DNA of 64,000 nucleotides, taken from contig NZ_VWRQ01000028.1 in assembly GCF_008635795.1 (NCBI RefSeq), positions 1 to 64,000 on the forward strand, written 5' to 3'. Positions 31,642 to 39,642 of the stretch are shown here, one piece after another (position 1 is the stretch's first letter; each line of letters begins with the position of its first letter). Under the pieces are notes generated by a model. That model searched no databases. It worked only from the letters and a program-made list of their open reading frames with translations, and was not told the DNA's origin. The stretch comes from Paenibacillus tepidiphilus. GTDB taxonomy: Bacteria > Bacillota > Bacilli > Paenibacillales > Paenibacillaceae. The translations under genes and the position numbers were made by a program.

Positions 31642-32082
31642 ATGGATCAGAAAGCGCTGGAGCAGACGATCATCAAGACGCTGGACGACAACAAGTTCGG
31701 GTCCTTCGGCACCATTGAAGCCGGCAACAAACCGAAGGTGCGTTACATGGCTGTTTTTCATGACGGGCTGAGTGTTTATCTCGCGACCGACCGCAAGACG
31801 CACAAGGTGGAAGAGCTGGAGAATAACCCTCATGTCTTCTTGCTGCTGGGATATGAGCAGGGCGGCGGCAAGGATGTGCTGGAGATTGAAGCGACGGCTG
31901 CCGTAACCAAGGATAACGGGCTGCGCGCGAAGGTATGGAACGCGTCGCTGGAGAAGTGGTTCAGCGGTCCGGAAGATCCTGATTATGTCATTCTGGAGTT
32001 AACGCCGACACGGATAGAATATATGGGTCAAGATAAGGAGCATGGCGTGTGGCAGCCGCCGTCTCACGTATCCGGGAAATAA
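31642..32082 (+). CDS. Pyridoxamine 5'-phosphate oxidase-fold protein (general stress protein 26-like)
   Basis: A 146-residue split-barrel flavin-binding protein. GSFGTIEAGNKPKVRYMAVF and LSVYLATDRKTHKVEELENN are the FMN-site strands of the PPOX family, and WFSGPEDPDYVILELTPTRI is typical of the YdaG/GSP26 group. The ATG at 31642 follows AAAGGAG by 11 bases. These proteins bind FMN or heme and are often induced by stress; the substrate is unknown. Divergent from the CorA-like gene. Confidence 0.85.
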   Translation: MDQKALEQTIIKTLDDNKFGSFGTIEAGNKPKVRYMAVFHDGLSVYLATDRKTHKVEELENNPHVFLLLGYEQGGGKDVLEIEATAAVTKDNGLRAKVWNASLEKWFSGPEDPDYVILELTPTRIEYMGQDKEHGVWQPPSHVSGK

Positions 32083-32090
32083 TCCGGGAG

Positions 32091-32217
32091 AAGCCGTCTT
32101 CATCGCCCTGACCGGGGGGAAGGCGGCTTTTGTTATTCATTCCGGAAAGCGCAGCTTGGATTTCATGCCAAGCAGCTGAAAAGGTATCCCTCCAAGAGCC
32201 CGCTTTGCGGGTTTTTT
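32091..32217 (+). terminator. Two successive intrinsic terminators after the PPOX gene
   Basis: The first is an imperfect stem AAGCCGTCTTC/GAAGGCGGCTT followed by TTTG (32091-32132). The second is CCCGC-TTT-GCGGG followed by TTTTTT (32199-32217). Either would isolate the following regulatory operon. Confidence 0.75.
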
Positions 32218-32286
32218 CGTGTCCTGAGCCAGCAGTGCTGGCCGCCGGGACTCTCTGCTGCCCGATGGTAGCACCCTGGTTGACCA

Positions 32287-32295
32287 TGCTATAAT
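32287..32295 (+). promoter_or_regulatory. Extended -10 promoter of the two-component operon
   Basis: TGCTATAAT is a perfect extended -10 (TG-N-TATAAT), 45 bases before the regulator start. No convincing -35 is present, as is common with extended -10 promoters. Confidence 0.6.
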
Positions 32296-32340
32296 GGGGC
32301 ATCACAAACCGGACTGGCAGGAAAGGAATGAAGCAGATCC

Positions 32341-33012
32341 ATGAGCGTTACGCTGTTATATGTAGAGGATGACCGGGAGATCGGGAGCGCTGTATCCGCC
32401 GACCTGCGCGAGCGGGAATACGCCGTACGCTGGCTGGAGAGCGGAGAAGGGGCGGTGGAAGCGGCCGCAGGCTGTCAGCTGGCGATTCTCGACGTGATGC
32501 TGCCCGGCCTTGACGGCTTCACCGTCGGCCAGCGGCTGAAGCGCGCCTACCCGGAGCTGCCGGTGCTGATGCTGACCGCCCGCGCTTCCATAGACGACAA
32601 GCTGCAGGGGCTGGATTTCGCCGACGATTATGTGACGAAGCCGTTCCACCCCGATGAGCTGGCTGCACGGATTGAGGTGCTTCTCCGGCGCAGCGGGGCT
32701 TCGGCAGCGGTGCCGCTGCAGCTGAAGCATCTGCTGGTGGCGGACGGCGGCCAGCGGATTACCGATGCTGAAGGTAAGGAGATTGTCCTTACCGGCAAGC
32801 AGTTTCAAATCTTCTCTTATCTGCTCCGGCATTTGGGGCAGATACTGACCAAGGAGCAAATCTATGAAGCCGTGTGGGGCGAGCCTTACCTTGAAGGCGA
32901 CAAGACACTGATGGTACATATCCGCTATCTGCGTGAGAAGCTGGAGCTCGATCCGGGGGTCCCGGAGATTATTGAAACTGTGCGGGGCATCGGCTACCGG
33001 GTGAGGGCATGA
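32341..33012 (+). CDS. Response regulator, OmpR family
   Basis: A 223-residue regulator with a REC domain (acidic pair VEDD, phosphorylated D51 in LAILDVMLPGLDG, T in MLTARA, K in YVTKPF) and an OmpR winged helix (EIVLTGKQFQIFSYLLRHLG, then LMVHIRYLREKLELDP and IETVRGIGYRVRA). Compared with the usual GLDxGADDY, the segment reads GLDFADDY, one residue shorter, in the loop before the lysine. It overlaps the kinase by 4 bp. The following LanFEG-like exporter genes are its likely target. Confidence 0.95.
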   Translation: MSVTLLYVEDDREIGSAVSADLREREYAVRWLESGEGAVEAAAGCQLAILDVMLPGLDGFTVGQRLKRAYPELPVLMLTARASIDDKLQGLDFADDYVTKPFHPDELAARIEVLLRRSGASAAVPLQLKHLLVADGGQRITDAEGKEIVLTGKQFQIFSYLLRHLGQILTKEQIYEAVWGEPYLEGDKTLMVHIRYLREKLELDPGVPEIIETVRGIGYRVRA

Positions 33013-34433
33013 AGGTGAAGGCCTGGGTACAGACCCGTTCCCTGCTGTCCCGTTATTTGCTGATTATTATTACCGCATTTTTGTTTATTCCAGTCATCAT
33101 TCCGCTCACTTTAATCGCTTACGGAGTATTTACAGGACTGACCAAGGAAGATCCGCCCGTGGAGTATCAGCCCTACTCCAGCATTTCTGCGCTGGAGACG
33201 ATGTGGCATCAGGAAGCGGCTGAGCTGCACGGGGCCTCTGCGGAGACGGTTGACCGGCGGCTGAAGGAATTGAGCGGGCAGTATAATCTGGCCGCCATGT
33301 TCTGGGTGGACGGAGAAGGCCAGACCCGGCTGGTGCTGCCATGGCGGGAGGGCCCGGAGAAGCTGGAGGCCCCGCTTATCCCCCGGCAGTGGAACGCAGC
33401 GGAGGCGATCGCCTTCATGAAACAGAGCGCCAAGCTTGAGCCACTGGCGATTGTTGCCTTCATCGGCGACGAGGCCGGGGCGGAAGAAGGCTTTATGGTC
33501 ATGCAGGTTCCGCAATATGTGCGGAATGTGTCCTACTATACCGGGCTAGAAACCTGGTATGTGGTGACGCTGCTACTCTTCTTTGTCCTGTTCATCCTGG
33601 TTTCGCTGCTGTTCTTCAACGGCATCCGCAAGCGGCTGCTGCGGCTGCAGACAGCGATGGCCTTCAGGGAAGGCGAAGGGCTCCCGCAGCCGATTGCGCC
33701 GGGCAAGCCCGACGAGATCGGTCAACTGGAGGGGGCCTTCAATACAATGGTCACCGAGCTGACGGCCAGCAGGCAGCGGGAAGCGGAGGAAGAAGGACTG
33801 CGCCGGCGGCTGGTTGCCGATCTGTCGCATGACCTGCGGACGCCGCTTACCGTCATCCGCAGCCATCTGCATGTGCTCGGTAAGGAGAGTCTGTCGCCGC
33901 GCGGCCAGGAATCGCTGCAGCTGATGGATGAGCGTATCGAGGGGTTAAGTCTGCTGATCGAAAATTTGCTCTCCTATAATCTGCTCAGCAGCGGCAAGAT
34001 ACAGCTGACCCTGGAGCGCAGGGATGTGCTGCGGCTGGCACGGGAAGGAGCCGCAGCCTGGTATCCGCTGTGGGAGAAGGAGGGCTTCACAGTCGAAATT
34101 GCGCTCGAAGGAGATCCGCTGTACTGGACCGTGGACGAAAGCTGGTTCCGGCGCATTCTTGACAACCTGTTCCAGAATATCCTCCGCCACGCACGCAGCG
34201 GCCGTTATGTAGGTATAGCTGCAGAGAGCCGGGAAGGCCGCCGCGTGCTGGTGATTTCCGATCATGGCAGGGGAATGGGCAGCTCGTCGGAGGCCAAGGG
34301 CGCGGGCCTGGGCCTGGCAATCGTCGACCTGCTGCTGAAGCGGATGGAGCTGGACTGGAAGGCGGAAAGCCCGGGGCAGGGAACAGAAATCGTAATCTAT
34401 CAGCCTGCGGATAACGTCAGAAACCCGGGTTAA
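33009..34433 (+). CDS. Sensor histidine kinase (HAMP, HisKA)
   Basis: A 474-residue kinase. Two membrane helices (about 15-40 and 180-205) flank an extracellular domain of about 140 residues. A HAMP linker and the phospho-acceptor helix VADLSHDLRTPLTVIRSHLH follow, then an ATPase domain with DNLFQNILRHARSG (N box), SDHGRGMG (G1) and GAGLGLAIVDLLLKRM (G2). The start codon overlaps the regulator stop (ATGA). The extracellular domain size differs from the short-loop BceS-type kinases and fits LanK-like sensors. Confidence 0.95.
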   Translation: MKVKAWVQTRSLLSRYLLIIITAFLFIPVIIPLTLIAYGVFTGLTKEDPPVEYQPYSSISALETMWHQEAAELHGASAETVDRRLKELSGQYNLAAMFWVDGEGQTRLVLPWREGPEKLEAPLIPRQWNAAEAIAFMKQSAKLEPLAIVAFIGDEAGAEEGFMVMQVPQYVRNVSYYTGLETWYVVTLLLFFVLFILVSLLFFNGIRKRLLRLQTAMAFREGEGLPQPIAPGKPDEIGQLEGAFNTMVTELTASRQREAEEEGLRRRLVADLSHDLRTPLTVIRSHLHVLGKESLSPRGQESLQLMDERIEGLSLLIENLLSYNLLSSGKIQLTLERRDVLRLAREGAAAWYPLWEKEGFTVEIALEGDPLYWTVDESWFRRILDNLFQNILRHARSGRYVGIAAESREGRRVLVISDHGRGMGSSSEAKGAGLGLAIVDLLLKRMELDWKAESPGQGTEIVIYQPADNVRNPG

Positions 34434-34449
34434 TCACGTATTCGCGGTT

Positions 34450-34489
34450 TTTAAACAAAATTTAAACTTGGTGCCGCCGCTCTTTTAAC
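34450..34489 (+). promoter_or_regulatory. Phased direct repeats upstream of the LanF-like gene
   Basis: TTTAAAC occurs at 34450-34456 and 34461-34467, and TTTTAAC at 34483-34489. The starts are 11 and 22 bases apart, so all three lie on one face of the helix. Tandem sites with 11-bp spacing are how OmpR/PhoP-type regulators bind. They lie in the gap between the kinase and the ABC transporter genes. Confidence 0.5.
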
Positions 34490-34524
34490 CTTGCCGCGTT
34501 ATGCTGATTACCGAGGTGAACGAG

Positions 34525-35436
34525 ATGAACGAAACGGTAATCAAAACAAGCGATTTACGCAAGGTATACCGCGGCCGGGCTGCGGTGGAGCATCTGAATT
34601 TGAATATTGGCAGAGGGGAAATTTACGGCTTCCTCGGTCCCAACGGCGCCGGCAAAACGACAACGATCCGGATGCTGCTGGGCCTGATCAAGCCGACTTC
34701 CGGAAACATTGAAGTCTTCGGCCGCGAACTGCGCAGCCACAAGCTGGATATTCTCCGCAAGGTAGGCTCACTGGTAGAATCCCCTTCCTATTACGGCCAT
34801 CTGACTGCCGTAGAGAATCTGGAGGCCATCCGGCGGATTATCGGGGTGCCTAAAGGGCGGATCGCCGAAGTGCTGGACATTGTATCGCTGACCGGCGAGG
34901 AGAAGCGGCCGGTGAAGGGCTTCTCGCTGGGGATGAAGCAGCGGCTCGGCATTGCCGCCGCGCTGCTGGGCGGGCCGGAGCTGCTGATCCTGGACGAGCC
35001 GACGAACGGCCTGGACCCGTCGGGCATTCAGGAGATCCGCTCCCTGATCAAGCGGCTGCCTGCGGAGCAGGGGATCACGGTGCTTGTGTCCAGCCATCTG
35101 CTGAGCGAAGTGGAGCAAATGGCCGACACCGTCGGGATCATCCGCCAGGGGCAGATGGTCTATCAGGACAGCATCGCCCATCTGCAGCAGCAGGCAGCCG
35201 GGGATCTGCGCCTGGCTTTGTCCGAGCCGGAAGCGGCGCTGGACCTGGCGAAGCGCAGAGGCTGCGGCGGAGAATTGCGGGAAGGCCGGCTGATCCTTCC
35301 ACGGATGAACGACGCCAGAGTGGCGCTGCTGGTCAAAGAGCTGGTGGAGAATGGACATGCGGTGTACCGGGTGGAGGAGCACAGGCAATCGCTGGAGGAG
35401 TTCTTCCTGCAGGTCGTCGAAGGAGGTGCGTCTTAA
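34525..35436 (+). CDS. Lantibiotic-protection-type ABC transporter ATPase (LanF/BcrA-like)
   Basis: A 303-residue ATPase: Walker A GPNGAGKTT, signature FSLGMKQRLGIAAALLGGPE, Walker B LLILDEPTNGLDP, switch His in VLVSSHLLSEVEQMAD. SLVESPSYYGHLTAVENLEA is a hallmark of the LanF/BcrA/SpaF group, which protects Gram-positive cells from lantibiotics or bacitracin by expelling the peptide from the membrane. The ATG at 34525 has GAGGTG 6 bases upstream. Its stop overlaps the first permease gene by one base. No lantibiotic precursor or modification gene is present in the window, so it probably serves resistance rather than self-immunity. Confidence 0.9.
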   Translation: MNETVIKTSDLRKVYRGRAAVEHLNLNIGRGEIYGFLGPNGAGKTTTIRMLLGLIKPTSGNIEVFGRELRSHKLDILRKVGSLVESPSYYGHLTAVENLEAIRRIIGVPKGRIAEVLDIVSLTGEEKRPVKGFSLGMKQRLGIAAALLGGPELLILDEPTNGLDPSGIQEIRSLIKRLPAEQGITVLVSSHLLSEVEQMADTVGIIRQGQMVYQDSIAHLQQQAAGDLRLALSEPEAALDLAKRRGCGGELREGRLILPRMNDARVALLVKELVENGHAVYRVEEHRQSLEEFFLQVVEGGAS

Positions 35437-36149
35437 TGTGGCGTGCGCTGTCGGCGGACTGGCTGAAGATTCGCGGTAAAGGGCTGTGGTTCCTGGTCCT
35501 CCTGGGCCCGCTGGGTCTCTTGGCCATGCAGGGGCTTAACTTCGGTCTACGTTATGACTATCTGACGAAAATACATGAGGCCGACCTGTGGGGCGGGCTG
35601 CTGGATAATCTGTCTAATTTCGTGCCGGTAGCGCTCTATCTCGGCGGCACGCTGATCTGCTCCATGATGGCGAATGTGGAGCATCAGACGAGTTCATGGA
35701 AGCAGCTGCTGGCCCTGCCGGTGTCGCGGACCGCGGTATTTATGGCCAAGCTGCTGCTGTGCCTGCTGCTGCTGGCGGTCTCCTGCCTGCTGCTGTCGGC
35801 GGGAACGGTGGGGCTCGGCTGGATTCTCGGATTTCAGTCCCAGCCGGTTCCGTATACGGACATTCTGCGGATCGGATTCATGGGCTATGCCGCCGCGCTG
35901 CCGGTGATTCTGCTGCAGCTCTGGTTTTCCTTATCCGCCCGTAACCAGACCTTTCCCATAGCCTCCGGGATTACGCTTTCGCTGCTCAGTCTCTTCTCCT
36001 ATTCGCTGTCCGAGTGGTTTCCGTTGAACTGGCCGATGCTGTCCTGGAGCGCCTCCCGGCCGTGGCTGTTCAGTGTCTCAGGCATCTTCCTGGGGCTTGT
36101 GGTGCTGCTGCCCGGTGCATGGCATTTTGCCAGAAAGGATGTGGCTTGA
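35436..36149 (+). CDS. Lantibiotic-protection ABC permease, LanE/MutE-like
   Basis: A 237-residue membrane protein with six hydrophobic segments. LSADWLKIRGKGLWFLVLLG, then MMANVEHQTSSWKQLLALPV with SRTAVFMAKLLLCLL, is the typical start and second block of the MutE/EpiE family. It pairs with the second permease (36152-36904) and the ATPase to form an ABC-2 heterodimer. It overlaps the ATPase stop (TAATG). Confidence 0.88.
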   Translation: MWRALSADWLKIRGKGLWFLVLLGPLGLLAMQGLNFGLRYDYLTKIHEADLWGGLLDNLSNFVPVALYLGGTLICSMMANVEHQTSSWKQLLALPVSRTAVFMAKLLLCLLLLAVSCLLLSAGTVGLGWILGFQSQPVPYTDILRIGFMGYAAALPVILLQLWFSLSARNQTFPIASGITLSLLSLFSYSLSEWFPLNWPMLSWSASRPWLFSVSGIFLGLVVLLPGAWHFARKDVA

Positions 36150-36151
36150 GG

Positions 36152-36904
36152 ATGCGGACCTTTATGCGAATCTTGTCGGCGGAGCAAATAAAGATGTCAC
36201 GCTCCTATATTTGGGTACTGCTTCTGGTCAGTCCCGCGATCTCGGTTGTCATCGGCGCACTGGCGGATGTTACAGAGGGGACGACCGGCGGCATCACTTG
36301 GCAGATTCTGCTTGGAGTCATGGCTATGGCTCATTCGATGCTGTTCCTCCCGGTGTTGTCGGGCATCTTTGCGGCGCTGATCTGCCGCAGCGAGCATAGC
36401 GACGGCGGCTGGAAGCAGCTGCTGGCGCTTCCTGTCACCAGGGGGACGGTCTACCTGGCGAAGTTCGCCATGATTATGCTGCTGCTGGCAGCTGTCCAGC
36501 TGCTGTTCCTGGGAGCTCTGCTGGGTGTAGGGTTGTTCCGGGGGGCAGAGGGGGCGGTCCCTTGGGGCAAGCTGGCGGCAAGCCTCTTCGGCGGATGGTT
36601 CGCCTGCCTGCCGCTGGCGGCGCTGCAGCTGGCCGTATCCCAGCGCTGGACCAGCTTCGGTGCTCCCCTGGCACTGAATGTAAGCTTGACGATTCCCAAT
36701 ATGCTGGTCGCCAATTCTGCGGATTACGGGCCGTATTATCCCTGGCTGCAGCCGATGCTGGCGATGTCCCCGATGTCTTATTACGGAGACGAGACCTTCG
36801 GCGCCTTTAATTTGCCGCTCGCAAGCCTCATGATTGTCGTCACCGGCAGCCTGGTGTTGTTTCTGGCGGCGGGATTCATCTCCTTCCGCAGAAAGGCGGT
36901 TTGA
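36152..36904 (+). CDS. Lantibiotic-protection ABC permease, LanG/MutG-like
   Basis: About 250 residues with six membrane segments. It shares the motif CRSEHSDGGWKQLLALPVTR with the block MANVEHQTSSWKQLLALPVS of the preceding permease, so the two are paralogues, as in LanE/LanG pairs. ATG 36152 is two bases after the stop of the first permease; ATG 36164 is an alternative with GAGG 11 bases upstream. A frame open further upstream lies inside the preceding gene and is not used. Confidence 0.87.
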   Translation: MRTFMRILSAEQIKMSRSYIWVLLLVSPAISVVIGALADVTEGTTGGITWQILLGVMAMAHSMLFLPVLSGIFAALICRSEHSDGGWKQLLALPVTRGTVYLAKFAMIMLLLAAVQLLFLGALLGVGLFRGAEGAVPWGKLAASLFGGWFACLPLAALQLAVSQRWTSFGAPLALNVSLTIPNMLVANSADYGPYYPWLQPMLAMSPMSYYGDETFGAFNLPLASLMIVVTGSLVLFLAAGFISFRRKAV

Positions 36905-36980
36905 GCAAGGGGCTTTGTGCTGAACCGGCTGTCGCCCGTTCGCTGGATTGCGCCATTCATCCTAGCGTCAAGGGCCTCCA

Positions 36981-37009
36981 TGGACATTGATTGCGATTTT
37001 TTCTATAAT
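36981..37009 (+). promoter_or_regulatory. Promoter of the ArsR-family regulator
   Basis: TGGACA (36981-36986) and TATAAT (37004-37009) are separated by 17 bp, a good sigma-A promoter 63 bases before the start codon. No ATATGA-N8-TCATAT operator is visible here. Confidence 0.75.
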
Positions 37010-37071
37010 CATCGTAGAAGTTCCTATTAACGGCCTGGAATATCCGGGAGCCTATGGAGGAGGACGAAAGC

Positions 37072-37437
37072 ATGGAGCCGGCGGCACTTGAAGATTGCGA
37101 CAACACATGCAACGGTTCGGAGCTTGGGCCGGATTCGGCGGCGCTGATACTGCCTGAGCGCAGTACGACGGACAAGATGGCGGAAATGTTCAAGGCGCTC
37201 GGCGACCCGACCCGGGTGCGGCTCATTTATGCCCTGTCCCAGCGGGAGCTGTGCGTGCACGATTTATCGTCCATCCTCGATATGGGGCAATCGGCGGTAT
37301 CGCATCAGCTCCGTTATCTGCGCAACCTGCGGATCGTGAAGCGCCGCAAGGAAGGCAAGACCGTCTATTATTCGCTGAATGATGCGCATGTGGAACAGAT
37401 CTTTCTGCAGACACATGAGCATATCCGGCACGAATGA
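37072..37437 (+). CDS. ArsR/SmtB-family metal sensor (zinc/cobalt type)
   Basis: A 121-residue winged-helix repressor. The DNA-binding part reads LCVHDLSSILDMGQSAVSHQ, LRYLRNLRIV. The alpha-5 metal site is complete: D104 and H106 (NDAHVEQ) with H117 and H120 (HEHIRHE), the same spacing as in SmtB and CzrA, which bind Zn or Co. C61 is kept but the ArsR-type second cysteine is a histidine (ELCVHD), so it is not an arsenic sensor. The N-terminal tail has two extra cysteines (C9, C13). The ATG at 37072 has GGAGG 8 bases upstream; an ATG at 37054 overlaps that site. Its likely targets are the zinc exporters 9 kb away. Confidence 0.9.
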   Translation: MEPAALEDCDNTCNGSELGPDSAALILPERSTTDKMAEMFKALGDPTRVRLIYALSQRELCVHDLSSILDMGQSAVSHQLRYLRNLRIVKRRKEGKTVYYSLNDAHVEQIFLQTHEHIRHE

Positions 37438-37786
37438 GTGATATAAACAACTTTTGCTGAATGGCGTTATGTAATGTTTAGAAATACAAGTATTCTTTAT
37501 CATTTGCAAAAATAAAGGGTAAGCAGAACAGAAACCCTCATGCCGTTCATGAGAGCTGATCTGCTTACCTTTATTTTGGTATTTTTTGTGATCAAATGAC
37601 CTGATATATATACAATATCCAAAAAATTAAATAAAATCTATTATTGTACAGACAAGAAATGGTATGAGTTAGCCTAAGTGTCTTTTTCATCAGGACGTTT
37701 TACCAAAGGGGTGAAAATCGAAAGCGATTACATTTGTGGAAAATAAGTTGTTAATGGAGTTTTTAAAATAACGTGGAGGTACAAAG
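37438..37786. other. AT-rich intergenic region with a terminator, left edge of the RHS island
   Basis: The 349 bp hold the terminator at 37514-37573 and no gene. Base composition changes from GC-rich to AT-rich here and remains so to about 39.7 kb, which marks the left boundary of a probably transferred segment. Confidence 0.6.
37514..37580 (+). terminator. Terminator after the ArsR gene
   Basis: AAAGGGTAAGCAG pairs with CTGCTTACCTTT around inner CAG/CTG and CTCATG/CATGAG stems; TTTATTTTGG and later ATTTTTTG follow. Confidence 0.75.
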
Positions 37787-39544
37787 ATGCTAAAGAAAAA
37801 TGTTTTCTTTAAAATTTCTCTTGTTTTAATGTTGCTTGCTATAGGAATTTCGATAATGCCTGACAAGACAATAAACACCAGAGTACATGCTGCGGGATAC
37901 GATAGTTCAAGCGGTTTACCATTTGGGAATCAAATGGACGATATCGGCCCTGAGATGGATTTAGACACCTTTCTCTCATCTCTAGAACTGCTAGGGAGCT
38001 CCGAGGAAAATAAACCCATATCTTCTACATCGCTTAGTAAACAACAGAGCAATGATGTGAGGACCGTTAGAGAAGTCCTCAGTCAGAGAACGGAGAACAG
38101 CAAAACTGTCTTATATAACGATAATACAATGGCTACCTATTATTCGGAGTCCCCCTTGCATTATTTTGAAAATGGGCATTGGTCAGATATTAATTTAAAT
38201 ATTACAACTTTATTGTCCGAACCTGGTTTTGATTATGGAACTACTCAAAGTAGTATCAAAGTCAAATTTGGCAAAACCAGCAATAAACCTATTGAAATTG
38301 AGAAGGAGCAGTATTCCATTATTTATACTCCACTGCAAACAAATAAGGCAAAAAGCAATGTTGAAGGAAATACAATTACATATACAAACGCCTGGAATGG
38401 GGCGGATTTACAGTATGTGATGAACTCGGATTCATTAAAAATGTTTATGTACCTAAAGAATAAGAACGCTCCAGTGGATTATCAATTCGAGGTTAAGGCA
38501 AAAGGATTAACCTATGAAAAGAATGAAGCCGGTATGATTATCTTTAGAAATGCTTTAAAAGAGGAGATATTTAATATTCCTCCTATGTGGGTGATGGAAG
38601 AAGGGGCAGCTGATGTTCACTACGATAAAATAAAAACAACAATACAACAGGAAGGCAGCAAAATAAAAGTTAACATTCATCTGGATAATAAAGGTTTGAA
38701 ATATCCGCTTGTTATTGATCCGACAACGTCTGTTCAAACCAGTGGTGATTTCAGTTTCCCTACACCGATTCCACCCAGTTCAATTGTAAACATGAGTTAT
38801 ACTATGAAGGATGCTTACGTCAATCCTCAAAATGGTCAGACCAAAACTGTACCGGTCAGTTCATTTGAGACCAACTTTGACTATACGTTACCTGGCAATT
38901 CGAATCATATAGTAAAGACAATTGTGACCGTACCGAAAAGCGAAGACACTATTTACATGGATACTAATTACATTTTGGGCACCATACCGCAATCAGCATC
39001 AGTACACAAGATATCTACTAAAGTTATTGGAGCGTCAAGCCCAACGGGATACCCTATAAAAGTATACTCTTTAAGGGTGCTTACTATAGTTTATAATGTT
39101 GACCAAAATATTAACTATGATACTCCTATAAATGCGAGTATTGCGAATAACACAACTTCGGAATGGACTTATATAGCCCAAAGTGGCAGATCAAATCAAA
39201 TTGAAATGAAAACGTTATCTAATATGAATTATTCTATAGCTGTTATTGACCCAAACGGAAGTACTGTAGCTTCCGGCACTGTAAATCAGTCAACCACAAT
39301 TAAATTGAACTACGGCGTTAGCCTGGGAGGGCTATATAAAATTCGCGTCTCAGTTGCTGGAGGAACTGGTACTAGTGGGGATATTTCATTGTTACTTAAT
39401 CAGACATCTTCTATCCGTTATGTGTACGATAAATCTAATAGAATTCAGGATATATACTTTACTGTACAAGGACAAGCATACAGACGTCATTATGAATATG
39501 ACCCAAATGGAAATCTATTAACGGTTAAAACATATCAAGAATAG
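37787..39544 (+). CDS. Secreted RHS/WapA-like companion protein, AT-rich
   Basis: A 585-residue protein with a signal peptide (FFKISLVLMLLAIGISIM) and no membrane segment after it. Residues about 100-330 (DNTMATYYSESPLHYFENGH, WSDIN) resemble the region found before the repeats in WapA-like proteins; LDNKGLKYPLVIDPT is its usual end. The C-terminal 60 residues hold one or two YD repeats (IRYVYDKSNRIQDIYF, YEYDPNGNLLTV). Codon use is AT-rich, unlike the GC-rich start of the next gene. It looks like a separate small member of the RHS system, or a truncated WapA-like protein. GGAGGT precedes the ATG by 6 bases. Confidence 0.7.
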   Translation: MLKKNVFFKISLVLMLLAIGISIMPDKTINTRVHAAGYDSSSGLPFGNQMDDIGPEMDLDTFLSSLELLGSSEENKPISSTSLSKQQSNDVRTVREVLSQRTENSKTVLYNDNTMATYYSESPLHYFENGHWSDINLNITTLLSEPGFDYGTTQSSIKVKFGKTSNKPIEIEKEQYSIIYTPLQTNKAKSNVEGNTITYTNAWNGADLQYVMNSDSLKMFMYLKNKNAPVDYQFEVKAKGLTYEKNEAGMIIFRNALKEEIFNIPPMWVMEEGAADVHYDKIKTTIQQEGSKIKVNIHLDNKGLKYPLVIDPTTSVQTSGDFSFPTPIPPSSIVNMSYTMKDAYVNPQNGQTKTVPVSSFETNFDYTLPGNSNHIVKTIVTVPKSEDTIYMDTNYILGTIPQSASVHKISTKVIGASSPTGYPIKVYSLRVLTIVYNVDQNINYDTPINASIANNTTSEWTYIAQSGRSNQIEMKTLSNMNYSIAVIDPNGSTVASGTVNQSTTIKLNYGVSLGGLYKIRVSVAGGTGTSGDISLLLNQTSSIRYVYDKSNRIQDIYFTVQGQAYRRHYEYDPNGNLLTVKTYQE

Positions 39545-39642
39545 ATAGCTGAATTAACCCAATGGCATTCCATATGTTTTAAGAGAGAAGGAAGTATTCT
39601 GTCTTGAATAAGTCATTTAAGAAAGATTTCTGGGAGGGTTAA

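Noticed and set aside
34525..36904. Full lantibiotic biosynthesis cluster
   Set aside because: No lanA, lanB/C/M or protease gene lies within the window on either side of the exporter genes.
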